Shown: positions 33,002-41,163 of the stretch, in pieces
How positions within the stretch are numbered: position 1 is the first letter of the stretch
Layout: the number at the start of each line of letters is the position of its first letter
Assembly: GCF_014107495.1 (NCBI RefSeq)
Contig: NZ_CP041969.1
Coordinates: 3,831,501 to 3,895,500, forward strand
DNA from: Cohnella cholangitidis
GTDB taxonomy: Bacteria; Bacillota; Bacilli; Paenibacillales; Paenibacillaceae
Direction: 5' to 3'
DNA: 64,000 nt
Notes under the pieces: model-generated
Databases searched by the model: none
What the model saw: only the letters and a program-made list of their open reading frames with translations
What the model was told of the DNA's origin: nothing
Translations under genes and position numbers: made by a program

Positions 33002-34444
33002 ATGACGGAACCGTTACCCTTAGAGCAGGCACATTCGGACGTTGGGCATCGCGCCGTATCCGTAGCCAATGATCGTCGACCTAGCAAGTTGCTCTGTTAC
33101 TACGGGGACGATTTCACCGGCTCGACGGATGTTCTGGAATCGCTGTTTCGCGCCGGCGTGAGAACCGCTCTGTTCCTGGAGCCGCCAAGCGACGAACAGC
33201 TTCGGGGACGCTTCGCTTCGTTGGAAGCGTTCGGAGTCGCCGGCATCGGACGATCCTTGTCGCCGGATGAGGCAGGGCAGGAGCTGCGCCCGATCTTCCA
33301 GACGTTGAAGAAAGCCGAAGCGGCTATCATACATTATAAAATTTGCTCGACCTTCGATTCCTCTCCGGAAATCGGCAATATCGGAACGGCAGCCCGAATC
33401 GGGCGCGAAACGTTCGGCGGCCGATTTATTCCGCTGCTTGTCGGCGTGCCGTATTTGGGCCGATATACGTTGTTCGGCAATCATTTCGCAGCGGCAGGAG
33501 GGGAGATTCACCGGTTGGACCGGCATCCGACGATGTCGCGGCATCCCATCACTCCGATGAAGGAAGCGGATCTGCGCAAGCATCTCGCCGAGCAAAGCGA
33601 GTATCGGATCTCCTTGATCGATATATTGGCGCTGCAAGGCGAGTTTACCGACGTGCGCGAACGGCTGAACCTATGCGTATCCGCGGAGCAACCCGGGATC
33701 GTTCTGTTCGATGTGCTGGATGAAGAACGACTGGAGACGGCCGGACAGCTCATTTGGGAGGAGGCTGAGCGAAGCGATGGCCTGTTCGTCATCGGCTCGT
33801 CCGGAATCGAATATGCGCTTGGCGCTTGCTGGAAGTCGGAAGGGCGGGTTGAACGACAGCCGGATATTCCGACCGGCGTCTCGTCCGTTGATCGGCTGCT
33901 CGTCGTATCCGGGAGTTGCTCGCCCGTTACCGAGGGGCAGATTCATGCCGCTCTGGCAGAGGGTTTTGTCGGACTGCGCGTTCCTGTGGAAGAATGGATC
34001 AACCCTGAGACTGCAATACATGCGCGCGATCGGCTTATGGAAGACGCGAGAGCGCTGCTGAAGCAGGGGAGGAGCGTCATCCTATATTCGGCAACGGGAC
34101 CAAGCGACAGCAGTATCGCGCAATTCCGCAGGGCGCTCGTCGACGGAGGGTACCGTGCCGACGACAGCAGTCGGCTGCTCGGGTCGATACTCGGGTCGTT
34201 GGCCAAGTCGCTTATCACGGAAACGGCACTGACGCGAATCGTCATCGCCGGCGGGGATACGTCCGGTTACGTCACCCGAGAACTGGGCATTTATGCGCTA
34301 GAGTGCGTTGCCGCGTTGACTCCGGGCGGACCTCTGTGCCGCGCTTCTTCGTCCGACCCTCGGCTTGACGGCCTGGAACTGGTACTGAAGGGCGGCCAAG
34401 TCGGAGGCGTCGGCTTCTTTGATCAAGTGCGACGCGGAGGATAA
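33002..34444 (+). CDS. four-carbon acid sugar kinase family (DUF1537), copy 1
   Basis: A 480-residue cytoplasmic ATP-dependent kinase of the DUF1537 family (OtnK, DtnK, OiaK). The N-terminal substrate domain has CYYGDDFTGSTDVLESL near residue 31 and RLDRHPTMSRHPITPMKEADLRKHL. The C-terminal nucleotide domain has LVVSGSCSPVTEGQI and VIAGGDTSGYVTRELG, ending LVLKGGQVGG. It phosphorylates an aldonic or oxo-acid sugar. Directly after an RLP, its nearest functional analogue is OiaK (3-oxo-isoapionate kinase), but the substrate is unproven. The gene ends the cassette. The paralogue is at 48876. Confidence 0.88.
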   Translation: MTEPLPLEQAHSDVGHRAVSVANDRRPSKLLCYYGDDFTGSTDVLESLFRAGVRTALFLEPPSDEQLRGRFASLEAFGVAGIGRSLSPDEAGQELRPIFQTLKKAEAAIIHYKICSTFDSSPEIGNIGTAARIGRETFGGRFIPLLVGVPYLGRYTLFGNHFAAAGGEIHRLDRHPTMSRHPITPMKEADLRKHLAEQSEYRISLIDILALQGEFTDVRERLNLCVSAEQPGIVLFDVLDEERLETAGQLIWEEAERSDGLFVIGSSGIEYALGACWKSEGRVERQPDIPTGVSSVDRLLVVSGSCSPVTEGQIHAALAEGFVGLRVPVEEWINPETAIHARDRLMEDARALLKQGRSVILYSATGPSDSSIAQFRRALVDGGYRADDSSRLLGSILGSLAKSLITETALTRIVIAGGDTSGYVTRELGIYALECVAALTPGGPLCRASSSDPRLDGLELVLKGGQVGGVGFFDQVRRGG

Positions 34445-34563
34445 CCGATCTTCTCCGAATAAGTGAGGACAGAGGGCTGTCCCATTAGCATTCGCATGCA
34501 TGCGGAAATCCCGTGATTAGAACAAAAGATCTTTCAAATCCACCAGAGTAGCGGCTGAATTAA

Positions 34564-34747
34564 CTACATTTTATACATTTAGTTCTTAACACACTAAACC
34601 TTCGTGGACTACTAAGTGCATTTTGTACACTTAATTTTGGGTGACTTACCGGAAATGCGAGGTTTGAAGTAAACTAAATGTTCAAAATACACTTAAACCG
34701 CTAGAAGTCGACATATCGGATTAAAATAAGTGTACGGAATACACTTA
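34564..34747. repeat. array of four 21-base dyads TAAGTG-N9-CACTTA
   Basis: Three clear copies lie at 34613-34633, 34675-34695 (first half TAAATG) and 34727-34747. A poorer, opposite-facing copy is at 34564-34582. Copies are about 50-60 bases apart in a gene-free interval. Each is an imperfect palindrome with an A/T-rich core resembling TACA or AATA before CACTTA. This could be a regulator-binding array or an intergenic repeat family; spacers and copy number do not fit CRISPR. Confidence 0.6.
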
Positions 34748-34893
34748 GACCCGGGATCTCGGAAGCCACGAGGGCATTGTGGATGAATAGGATTCCTGCG
34801 TTTTCTGGCGAAAAACGAAAAGAGGCTTACCCAAAAGTAGTTAAGTTTGCTTACGGAACGGCTCACTTTGGTCAAAAATCATGCTTAAACAAC

Positions 34894-34937
34894 AAAAATG
34901 TTGGTGCAGGTTATTCCTGTACCAACATTTTTCGTTT
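34894..34937. terminator. bidirectional intrinsic terminator
   Basis: AAAAATGTTGGT and CAGG pair with CCTG and ACCAACATTTTT across a TTATT loop, with A and T runs on the two sides. It lies between the convergent cassette 1 genes and the LacI gene and can serve both strands. Confidence 0.85.
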
Positions 34938-35030
34938 TTGATGTACTGCTGCTTTCTTGAACAGATTATGGGCAATTGAAAGCTACCCGACCTCTAAGCT
35001 TACCTTTGGCAAACCACGAAGCAGGGGAAG

Positions 35031-36080
35031 TTATTTCGAATGGTTGATAGGAGCGCGGCACGACAACCTTTCAATGAATTTCGTGTCGATCGTTGTTTTC
35101 GTTGTCGTGTTCAAGCCTTCATGAATAAGCTCGATAAGCATGTCGACTGCGACCTGCGCCATTTTCTCCTTCTCGACGTGAATCGTTGTCAGCTCCGGAG
35201 TGACGACCATAGACTCGGTAATATTATCAAAGCCGATGACGGACACATCCTCCGGCACTCGAAAGCCCAGCTCGTTTAGCGTCTTCATCGCGCTGATGGC
35301 GATATAATCGCATTCGCAGAACAAAGCCGTCGGGAGGCGTCCGTTCTCTTGTAAATAATGCTGGAGCTGCTCCCTCATCGATTCCTGCGAGTAGAGGATC
35401 GTCGGAGCAACCGAGAATATGCGGTTATCGGGAATGGCGAGCTCCCTGTCCTCAAGCGCGGACATGAAGCCTCGTTGACGGGAATTGAAATTATGGATCC
35501 GAACATTAGAAGCGACATAACCGATTTCCCGGTGGCCGATCTCATATAAATAGGAGCCTGCCTGATAAGCGCCCATGACATTGTTAATTTCAACAAAAGG
35601 AATAGGCAAGGTTTCGAAATTGGTATCGAGCACGACGATCTGCGGCAAATGTTCGGCGATGCTTACGATCTGCTGCCTGCCCAAATTAGTTCCTAGCAGG
35701 ATAACGCCGCTATTCCGATTATCTTCGCTTAGGCTCTTGACGTTCTGTTCCAACGATTCCGTATTCAGGGTCGCGAACTGAAGGGAGTACCCTTTGGAGC
35801 GGCAGCGCTCCTCGATGTAATGAATCAATTCGCGGAAGAAAGGTTGTTGATAATACTGCTCTAATACGATCCCCGAATTCGCGCAGACGAGGAATAACAG
35901 GGACGAGAGGGGGCGCTCTTGAGCGGGGGCCGCTCTTCTTTTCGCGATATACCCCGACTCTTGCGCAATTCTGATCACCCTTTCGCGTGTATCCTCGCTA
36001 ATACCGGGCTTGCCATTAAGAGCCAGGGATACAGCCGATTTAGATACATTGGCTTGCTTAGCGATATCCTCCATTTTCAC
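35031..36080 (-). CDS. LacI-family transcriptional regulator
   Basis: A 349-residue LacI/GalR-type regulator: an N-terminal helix-turn-helix (MEDIAKQANVSKSAVSLALNGKPGISEDTRERVIRIAQESGYI) followed by a periplasmic-binding-protein-like sensor domain (LSSLLFLVCANSGIVLEQYYQQPFF... VSVIGFDNITESMVVTPELTTI). GTG 36080 lies nine bases after GGAG; ATG 36074 and 36095 are alternatives. It is divergent from the isomerase/transketolase/kinase operon, and the 320-base gap holds many TTTAGT repeats that are probably its operators. The effector is presumably a sugar handled by that operon. Confidence 0.92.
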   Translation of the reverse strand: MKMEDIAKQANVSKSAVSLALNGKPGISEDTRERVIRIAQESGYIAKRRAAPAQERPLSSLLFLVCANSGIVLEQYYQQPFFRELIHYIEERCRSKGYSLQFATLNTESLEQNVKSLSEDNRNSGVILLGTNLGRQQIVSIAEHLPQIVVLDTNFETLPIPFVEINNVMGAYQAGSYLYEIGHREIGYVASNVRIHNFNSRQRGFMSALEDRELAIPDNRIFSVAPTILYSQESMREQLQHYLQENGRLPTALFCECDYIAISAMKTLNELGFRVPEDVSVIGFDNITESMVVTPELTTIHVEKEKMAQVAVDMLIELIHEGLNTTTKTTIDTKFIERLSCRAPINHSK

Positions 36081-36175
36081 GCAAACATTCTCCATCCTCG
36101 CCAAATTTTCCGAACGATCAGTAAGCCGCCGCCATGGGAAGCCGTGACAGCGGTACAAGCTCAACAAATAATAAG

Positions 36176-36384
36176 TTTAGTTTACAATTGTTCCTAAACA
36201 ATAGCAATCGTTAATGCGTTTAGTTTAGTTATTTCCACTAAACTTTCGCTAAATTTTCGTGGAGAGGTGTGTCTATTTTGTATTGACGGGGTAGATATAG
36301 GGTGCTAGGATGAAGTTAAGTTTTAAGTTTAGTTTCTTTTAGTGGAAACATATCATAATGTTTAGTTATTAAATTTAGTTTAGT
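36176..36384. promoter_or_regulatory. TTTAGT repeat cluster, candidate LacI operators
   Basis: Nine copies of TTTAGT or its complement ACTAAA lie at 36176, 36219, 36224, 36237, 36328, 36338, 36361, 36374 and 36379 (first bases). The best dyad is AGTTTAGT-N7-ACTAAACT (36222-36244), a perfect 8-base inverted repeat. The copies lie on both sides of the operon promoter, between the LacI gene and the isomerase gene. This makes them good operator candidates for that regulator. Nothing else was seen in this 320-base gap. Confidence 0.6.
36283..36311 (+). promoter_or_regulatory. promoter of the isomerase/transketolase operon
   Basis: TTGACG (36283-36288) is 17 bases from TAGGAT (36306-36311), about 90 bases before the first gene. 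TTTAGT repeats lie both upstream and within the leader. Confidence 0.65.
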
Positions 36385-36400
36385 TTAGGGGGAAATGGCA

Positions 36401-37831
36401 ATGAAAAAAATAAAGCTTGGTTATGCGCCAACACGTCGGTTTACGTTTAGTGAAAAAGACGCTTTTAAGTACAAGGTGCAAATCCGCGAGAAGATGGATT
36501 CCTTCGGCATGGACATCGACATCGTCGATCTTGAGGGCTTGAATTCGGAAGGCTTGCTCTACGATGACCGCATCAATGCGGAACAGATTGCGGAGCACTT
36601 TAAGCAACAAGACGTGGATGCGGTATTTTTCCCCCATTGTAACTTCGGAACCGAGGATACCGTTGCCCGCGTGGCCAAAAGTCTAGGTAAACCCGTACTG
36701 CTATGGGGCCCAAGAGATGAAGCGCCGTTAGAGGACGGGATGCGGCTGCGGGATACGCAGTGCGGACTATTTGCAACAGGAAAGGTGCTGCGTCGTTTCA
36801 ATGTTCCTTTTACTTATATCACGAATAGCAGAGTGAATGACCTTGTCTTTGAAAGGGGATTCAAAAACTTCATCTCGGCGGCTAACGTCGTTCGGCATTT
36901 CCGTAAACTGCGAATTTTGCAAATCGGGCCCCGCCCCCATTCTTTCTGGACAATGATGTGTAATGAAGGCGAGCTGCTCGAGAGGTTCGGAATCGAATTG
37001 TACCCGATCACTCTCGTCGATATCACGAAAGCGGCGAAAAACCAAGAGAAAATGAACAGCACGGAGATGCAAGAGGCGATTACTTACATTCGCGCGAAGC
37101 TCGACGTTTCCGAAGTAACGGACGACGATGTGCGCCGCGTGGCGGCGCTTAAAGTCGCGATGAAGAAGTACGCGGCAGATACGGGCAGCACGGCGATCGC
37201 GATCCAGTGCTGGTCCTCGTTGCAGGATGCGATTGGAATCATGCCTTGCTTAGCCAACGCGCTGCTCACGGATGAGCAGATTCCGGTTACTTGCGAGACG
37301 GATATTCACGGTGCGATTACTTCCATTATGGTACAGGCGGCAGCGATGAACGAAGCACCGACTTTTTTCGCGGATTTGACGATTAGACATCCCGAGAACG
37401 AGAACGGAGAGCTGCTGTTTCATTGCGGTAATTTCCCCGTCTCCCTATCCGTCGAAGATAAGCCGAAGATACGCAAGCATTTCCTCTTCGACGACCATGC
37501 GCCGGGGACGCATGAAGGCGAGATCCGCGGTGGAGATATGACACTGGCGCGGTTTGACGGCGACCATGGGGAGTATCAGTTGTTCTTGGGCAAAGCTCGC
37601 GGTATTCAAGGACCTTACACTCGGGGCTCCTATGTGTGGGTAGAGGTTAACGACTGGCCGTTGTGGGAAGAGAAATTAGTCAAAGGGCCTTATGTTCATC
37701 ATTCAGTCGGTATTCATGCGAACGTTATTCCTTCTTTATATGAAGCGTGCTCGTATATCCCAGGTCTAACGCCGGATCCCGTCGATCCGACGGAAGCGCA
37801 AATTCAAGCTTGGCTGAGGGGGAGCGTGTAA
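36401..37831 (+). CDS. L-fucose/L-arabinose isomerase-like enzyme
   Basis: A 476-residue cytoplasmic aldose-ketose isomerase-like protein of the fucose/arabinose isomerase superfamily. Typical segments are GYAPTRRFTFSEKDAFKYK at the start, VFFPHCNFGTEDTVARVAK, KPVLLWGPRDEAP and AIQCWSSLQDAIGIMPCLANALL. I chose ATG 36401 because AGGGGG lies eight bases upstream; ATG 36395 is only two bases from it. It opens an operon with split transketolase and FGGY kinase. A sugar isomerase, ketose kinase and two-subunit transketolase is the gene set of the non-oxidative apiose route (apiose to apulose, apulose 4-phosphate, then transketolase). Apiose isomerase activity is an inference from this context. Confidence 0.8.
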   Translation: MKKIKLGYAPTRRFTFSEKDAFKYKVQIREKMDSFGMDIDIVDLEGLNSEGLLYDDRINAEQIAEHFKQQDVDAVFFPHCNFGTEDTVARVAKSLGKPVLLWGPRDEAPLEDGMRLRDTQCGLFATGKVLRRFNVPFTYITNSRVNDLVFERGFKNFISAANVVRHFRKLRILQIGPRPHSFWTMMCNEGELLERFGIELYPITLVDITKAAKNQEKMNSTEMQEAITYIRAKLDVSEVTDDDVRRVAALKVAMKKYAADTGSTAIAIQCWSSLQDAIGIMPCLANALLTDEQIPVTCETDIHGAITSIMVQAAAMNEAPTFFADLTIRHPENENGELLFHCGNFPVSLSVEDKPKIRKHFLFDDHAPGTHEGEIRGGDMTLARFDGDHGEYQLFLGKARGIQGPYTRGSYVWVEVNDWPLWEEKLVKGPYVHHSVGIHANVIPSLYEACSYIPGLTPDPVDPTEAQIQAWLRGSV

Positions 37832-37833
37832 GA

Positions 37834-38697
37834 ATGTCAACGACAAATATGCTGCGCAATAAAGCAATACAAATCCGCATGGACCTGCTTAGGCTCATAC
37901 ATGGGGCAAAGATGGGGCATACCGGCGGGTCGCTTAGCAATACCGATGTGTTAACGGCACTCTATTATCACGTCATGCGCCATGACCCGCTGAACCCGAA
38001 ATGGCCGGATCGGGATCGCTTTATTGCGAGTAAGGGTCATTCCGTGGAGTCGCTCTGGTGTATCCTCGCCGATCTTGGCTATTTTCCCAAGGAGGAGCTC
38101 ACTACATTCTGTCAGTTCGGAACGCGGCTAATCGGTCATCCGAATAACAAGGTGCCGGGGATCGAGATGAATACAGGAGCGCTCGGTCATGGCTTGTCGG
38201 TATCCGTAGGCATGGCGCTGGCCGCACGTAAGGATAGCAGGCCTAGCCGGGTATTCTGTCTGATGGGCGACGGGGAGCAAGCGGAAGGCTCCGTATGGGA
38301 AGCCGCGATGGCGGGCGCTCATTATAAGCTAGATAATCTCGTGGGCATTATCGACCGAAATAGATTGCAAATAAGCGGCTCCACAGAGGATGTTATGGGA
38401 ATGGATCCGTTAGATAAGAAGTGGGAAGCCTTCGGCTGGAACGTCATCTCGATTGATGGACACGATTATGAACAACTGGTGCATACGTTCGAATCCGCAC
38501 CGCAGGCAGCGGATAAACCTACGCTTGTTATTGCGAATACGATTAAGGGTAAGGGCGTGTCTTTCGCGGAAAACGTTCCGGCATGGCACCACCATGTTCC
38601 GAATGATGCCGAACTGCAGCAAGCTATTGAAGAGCTGACCGCAGCGATTACGAATCAGGTTGAAGGGAGCGACCCTAGCTATGCAAACCATTCCTAA
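37834..38697 (+). CDS. transketolase, N-terminal (TPP-binding) subunit
   Basis: A 287-residue subunit carrying the thiamine-diphosphate/Mg site: GDGEQAEGSVWEAAMAGAHYKLDNLVGIIDRNR is the classic GDG-to-N motif, preceded by SKGHSVESLW and TGALGHGLSVSVGMALA. It needs the C-terminal subunit encoded next, which overlaps it by 17 bases. Split transketolases in sugar operons often have special ketose substrates; apulose 4-phosphate is a known case (AptA/AptB). ATG 37834 follows a GGGGGAG sequence and begins just after the isomerase stop. Confidence 0.92.
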   Translation: MSTTNMLRNKAIQIRMDLLRLIHGAKMGHTGGSLSNTDVLTALYYHVMRHDPLNPKWPDRDRFIASKGHSVESLWCILADLGYFPKEELTTFCQFGTRLIGHPNNKVPGIEMNTGALGHGLSVSVGMALAARKDSRPSRVFCLMGDGEQAEGSVWEAAMAGAHYKLDNLVGIIDRNRLQISGSTEDVMGMDPLDKKWEAFGWNVISIDGHDYEQLVHTFESAPQAADKPTLVIANTIKGKGVSFAENVPAWHHHVPNDAELQQAIEELTAAITNQVEGSDPSYANHS

Positions 38698-39631
38698 TCG
38701 TCAGGCCATGTGCGAGAAGCTATTGGAGCTGGCGGAAACAGATCGAGATATTATGGTGTTGACCAGCGATTCTCGAGGGTCCGCGGCTATGGCTCCTTTT
38801 GCCAAGCAATATCCGGAGCAATTCGTAGAGACGGGTATCGCCGAACAGAATATTGTCGGTATCGCAGCCGGGTTAGCGCACAGCGGCAAAATACCGTTCG
38901 TCACTTCGCCCGCTTGTTTCTTGAGCATGCGCAGCATCGAACAGATCAAGGTAGATGTCGCTTATTCGGGAACTAATGTTAAGCTTATTGGGATTAGCGG
39001 AGGCGTGAGTTATGGAGCGCTTGGGATGTCGCATCATTCATTGCAGGATTATGCGGTAACAAGGGCGATTCCGGGATTAACGGTTGTTATACCCGCGGAT
39101 CGACACGAGACGAAGAAGCTGACGGAGGCGCTCGTTAAACACGATGGCGGCGCATATGTCCGAATTGGCCGGAATCCCGTTGATGACGTCTATGAGTCGG
39201 AGGATTACGAGTTCGAGATCGGCAAGGCGGTTCGCTTGCAGGATGGCGAGCATTTGACTCTAATCGCAGTAGGCGAAACGGTCCGGGTTGCGTTAGATGC
39301 AGCTGAACTCATGGCGAAACAGGGCATTCGCTCGCGAGTGATTAATATGCATACCATTAAGCCGCTAGATGAGGAAGCGATACTAAGCGCTGCTAGGGAA
39401 ACCGGCTTTATTATTACGCTCGAGGAGCACAGCATCTATGGAGGGCTTGGCGCGGCGGTCGCCGAAGTAACCTCGAGAGCTTGCCCCGTACCCGTTCATA
39501 TTCTGGGAATACCCGACGAGCCGGCGATTGCCGGGAAAACTTCGGAGATTTTCCGCCATTACGGCCTGTCGGCAGAGAACGTGTTATCGATCGCTCAAGA
39601 GCGGTTAGCAAAGAAGGGGCAGCCAGGATGA
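38681..39631 (+). CDS. transketolase, C-terminal (pyrimidine-binding) subunit
   Basis: A 316-residue partner of the preceding subunit. It contains the catalytic-Glu segment QFVETGIAEQNIVGIAAGLA, the central GVSYGALGMSHHSLQDYAVTRAIPGLTVVIPAD and the C-terminal transketolase domain (HTIKPLDEEAILSAARETGFIITLEEHSIYGGLG). GAAGGGAG precedes ATG 38681 inside the end of the N-terminal gene. Its stop overlaps the kinase start (ATGA), so subunits and kinase are coupled. Confidence 0.92.
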   Translation: MQTIPNRQAMCEKLLELAETDRDIMVLTSDSRGSAAMAPFAKQYPEQFVETGIAEQNIVGIAAGLAHSGKIPFVTSPACFLSMRSIEQIKVDVAYSGTNVKLIGISGGVSYGALGMSHHSLQDYAVTRAIPGLTVVIPADRHETKKLTEALVKHDGGAYVRIGRNPVDDVYESEDYEFEIGKAVRLQDGEHLTLIAVGETVRVALDAAELMAKQGIRSRVINMHTIKPLDEEAILSAARETGFIITLEEHSIYGGLGAAVAEVTSRACPVPVHILGIPDEPAIAGKTSEIFRHYGLSAENVLSIAQERLAKKGQPG

Positions 39632-41124
39632 ACGGTTCCATTCTGCTGACGATTGACCAGAGCACGACAGGAACCAAGGCAATCTTAACGAATCAAGAGG
39701 GGCGCATCGTGAGTAAGCTCGCGTTGCCCCATCAGCAGTATTATCCGCAGGAGGGATGGGTGGAGCACGATCCCTTAGAGATCTATCATAACGTGAAGTC
39801 CGTTATTCGGGGCGTGCTTACTCAAGCGGAATTGGTTCCCGCAGCGATCGCGGGCATTACGATTACGAATCAGCGAGAGACGGCGTTAATCTGGAACAGG
39901 AAAACAGGTTTGCCGATAGCGAATGCCATCGTCTGGCAGTGTCGCCGCACCGCGGATTTCTGCGATCGGTTGAAGGAAGAGGGGCAAGAGGCGCTTGTGC
40001 AAGCTAAAACAGGCTTGCTGCTCGATCCCTACTTCTCCGCGGCCAAATGGCGCTGGCTGCTCGATCATCATTCGGCGGATCATCCGATCGATGAGTTGAT
40101 GGCGGGTACGGTAGACAGCTGGCTCTTGTGGAAGCTAACGGGCGGAGTCGTTCATGCAACCGATTACACGAATGCGAGCAGAACGCAGTTATTTAATATT
40201 CATACGTTACAATGGGATGAGGAGCTGGCCGAGCTCTTCGGCGTGCCCCTCAGTATTCTGCCGCGGGCGTATCCAAGCGATCACGTATTCGGACGGATAG
40301 ACGAACCGGAGCTGTTCCCCGAAGGGGCTCTGATCGCAGGCGTGATCGGAGATTCGCAAGCGGCTTTGTTCGGTCAGCAATGTATACTTCCCGGCATGGC
40401 CAAAGGGACTTTCGGTACGGGGACATCGATTCTGATGAATGTCGGCGCTAAGCCCATTCAAGGATCGGGCGGATTAGTCTCGGCCATCGCTTGGGGAGTC
40501 GGCGGCCGCGTAGAGTATGCGCTCGAAGCGATCATTCATTCGACGGGCGATAGCTTGAATTGGGCTCGCGATCAGATGGGGTTATATCGCACCTTCGAAG
40601 AGCTTGAACAGTTGATCGGCGCGATTCCGGATACCGGCGGCGTTTACCTCGTGCCGGCCTTCATCGGCCTCGGCGCACCGCATTGGAACCCGCGCGCCCG
40701 CGCTGCCTTCATCGGAATGAACCGTTCCTCCGACCGCCGCCATCTGCTCCGCGCCACGCTCGAGAGCATAGCCTACCAGGTGACGGACGCGGTCCGTCTG
40801 CTGGAGCGGCATACGGGCATGCCCCTCGCCGAGCTTCGCGTCGATGGGGGCGCAACTACGAATGGGACATTGATGCAGCTCCAAGCGGATCTGCTGAATG
40901 TCCCGGTCGTCTCCTCCGAGGCCGCGGAGCTATCCGCGCTCGGCTCGGCTTACATCGGAGGGTTGGCGCTCGGCGTATGGAGCAACGAACAAGATCTGGC
41001 CGGCTTCTACCGTAAGCGGCACGCCTATATCCCAATTGTGGATGAGGAAGAACGCAATCGCTTGGATAAAGGCTGGCAAGCCGCCCTTAAGGCTGTTCTT
41101 ACCGCAGAAGCGACACTAAATTAA
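39628..41124 (+). CDS. FGGY-family carbohydrate kinase (glycerol kinase-like)
   Basis: A 498-residue FGGY kinase. The phosphate-1 motif is LTIDQSTTGTKAILTNQEG. The central GTVDSWLLWKLTGG and GTFGTGTSILMNVG and the C-terminal adenosine motif RVDGGATTNGTLMQLQADLLNVPV are all present. Overall it resembles glycerol kinase, but the operon (isomerase, split transketolase) points to a ketose such as apulose rather than glycerol. ATG 39628 overlaps the transketolase stop. Some FGGY substrate-loop residues differ from GlpK, so a non-glycerol substrate is plausible but unproven. Confidence 0.88.
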   Translation: MNGSILLTIDQSTTGTKAILTNQEGRIVSKLALPHQQYYPQEGWVEHDPLEIYHNVKSVIRGVLTQAELVPAAIAGITITNQRETALIWNRKTGLPIANAIVWQCRRTADFCDRLKEEGQEALVQAKTGLLLDPYFSAAKWRWLLDHHSADHPIDELMAGTVDSWLLWKLTGGVVHATDYTNASRTQLFNIHTLQWDEELAELFGVPLSILPRAYPSDHVFGRIDEPELFPEGALIAGVIGDSQAALFGQQCILPGMAKGTFGTGTSILMNVGAKPIQGSGGLVSAIAWGVGGRVEYALEAIIHSTGDSLNWARDQMGLYRTFEELEQLIGAIPDTGGVYLVPAFIGLGAPHWNPRARAAFIGMNRSSDRRHLLRATLESIAYQVTDAVRLLERHTGMPLAELRVDGGATTNGTLMQLQADLLNVPVVSSEAAELSALGSAYIGGLALGVWSNEQDLAGFYRKRHAYIPIVDEEERNRLDKGWQAALKAVLTAEATLN

Positions 41125-41163
41125 AGGTTACCGCGTAGATTTCTCAAAGGAGCTGTATATAAC

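Noticed and set aside
34564-34747. Possible CRISPR array
   Set aside because: The repeats are imperfect palindromes of 21 bases with variable halves, unequal spacing and no adjacent cas genes.
34501-34890. Small gene in the gap before the LacI gene
   Set aside because: Short frames here lack ribosome binding sites and cross the dyad array; no coding signal was seen.
39628-41124. Ordinary glycerol kinase
   Set aside because: There is no glpF, glpD or glpP nearby. Overlap with the transketolase subunits ties the gene to ketose metabolism, although glycerol activity is not excluded.
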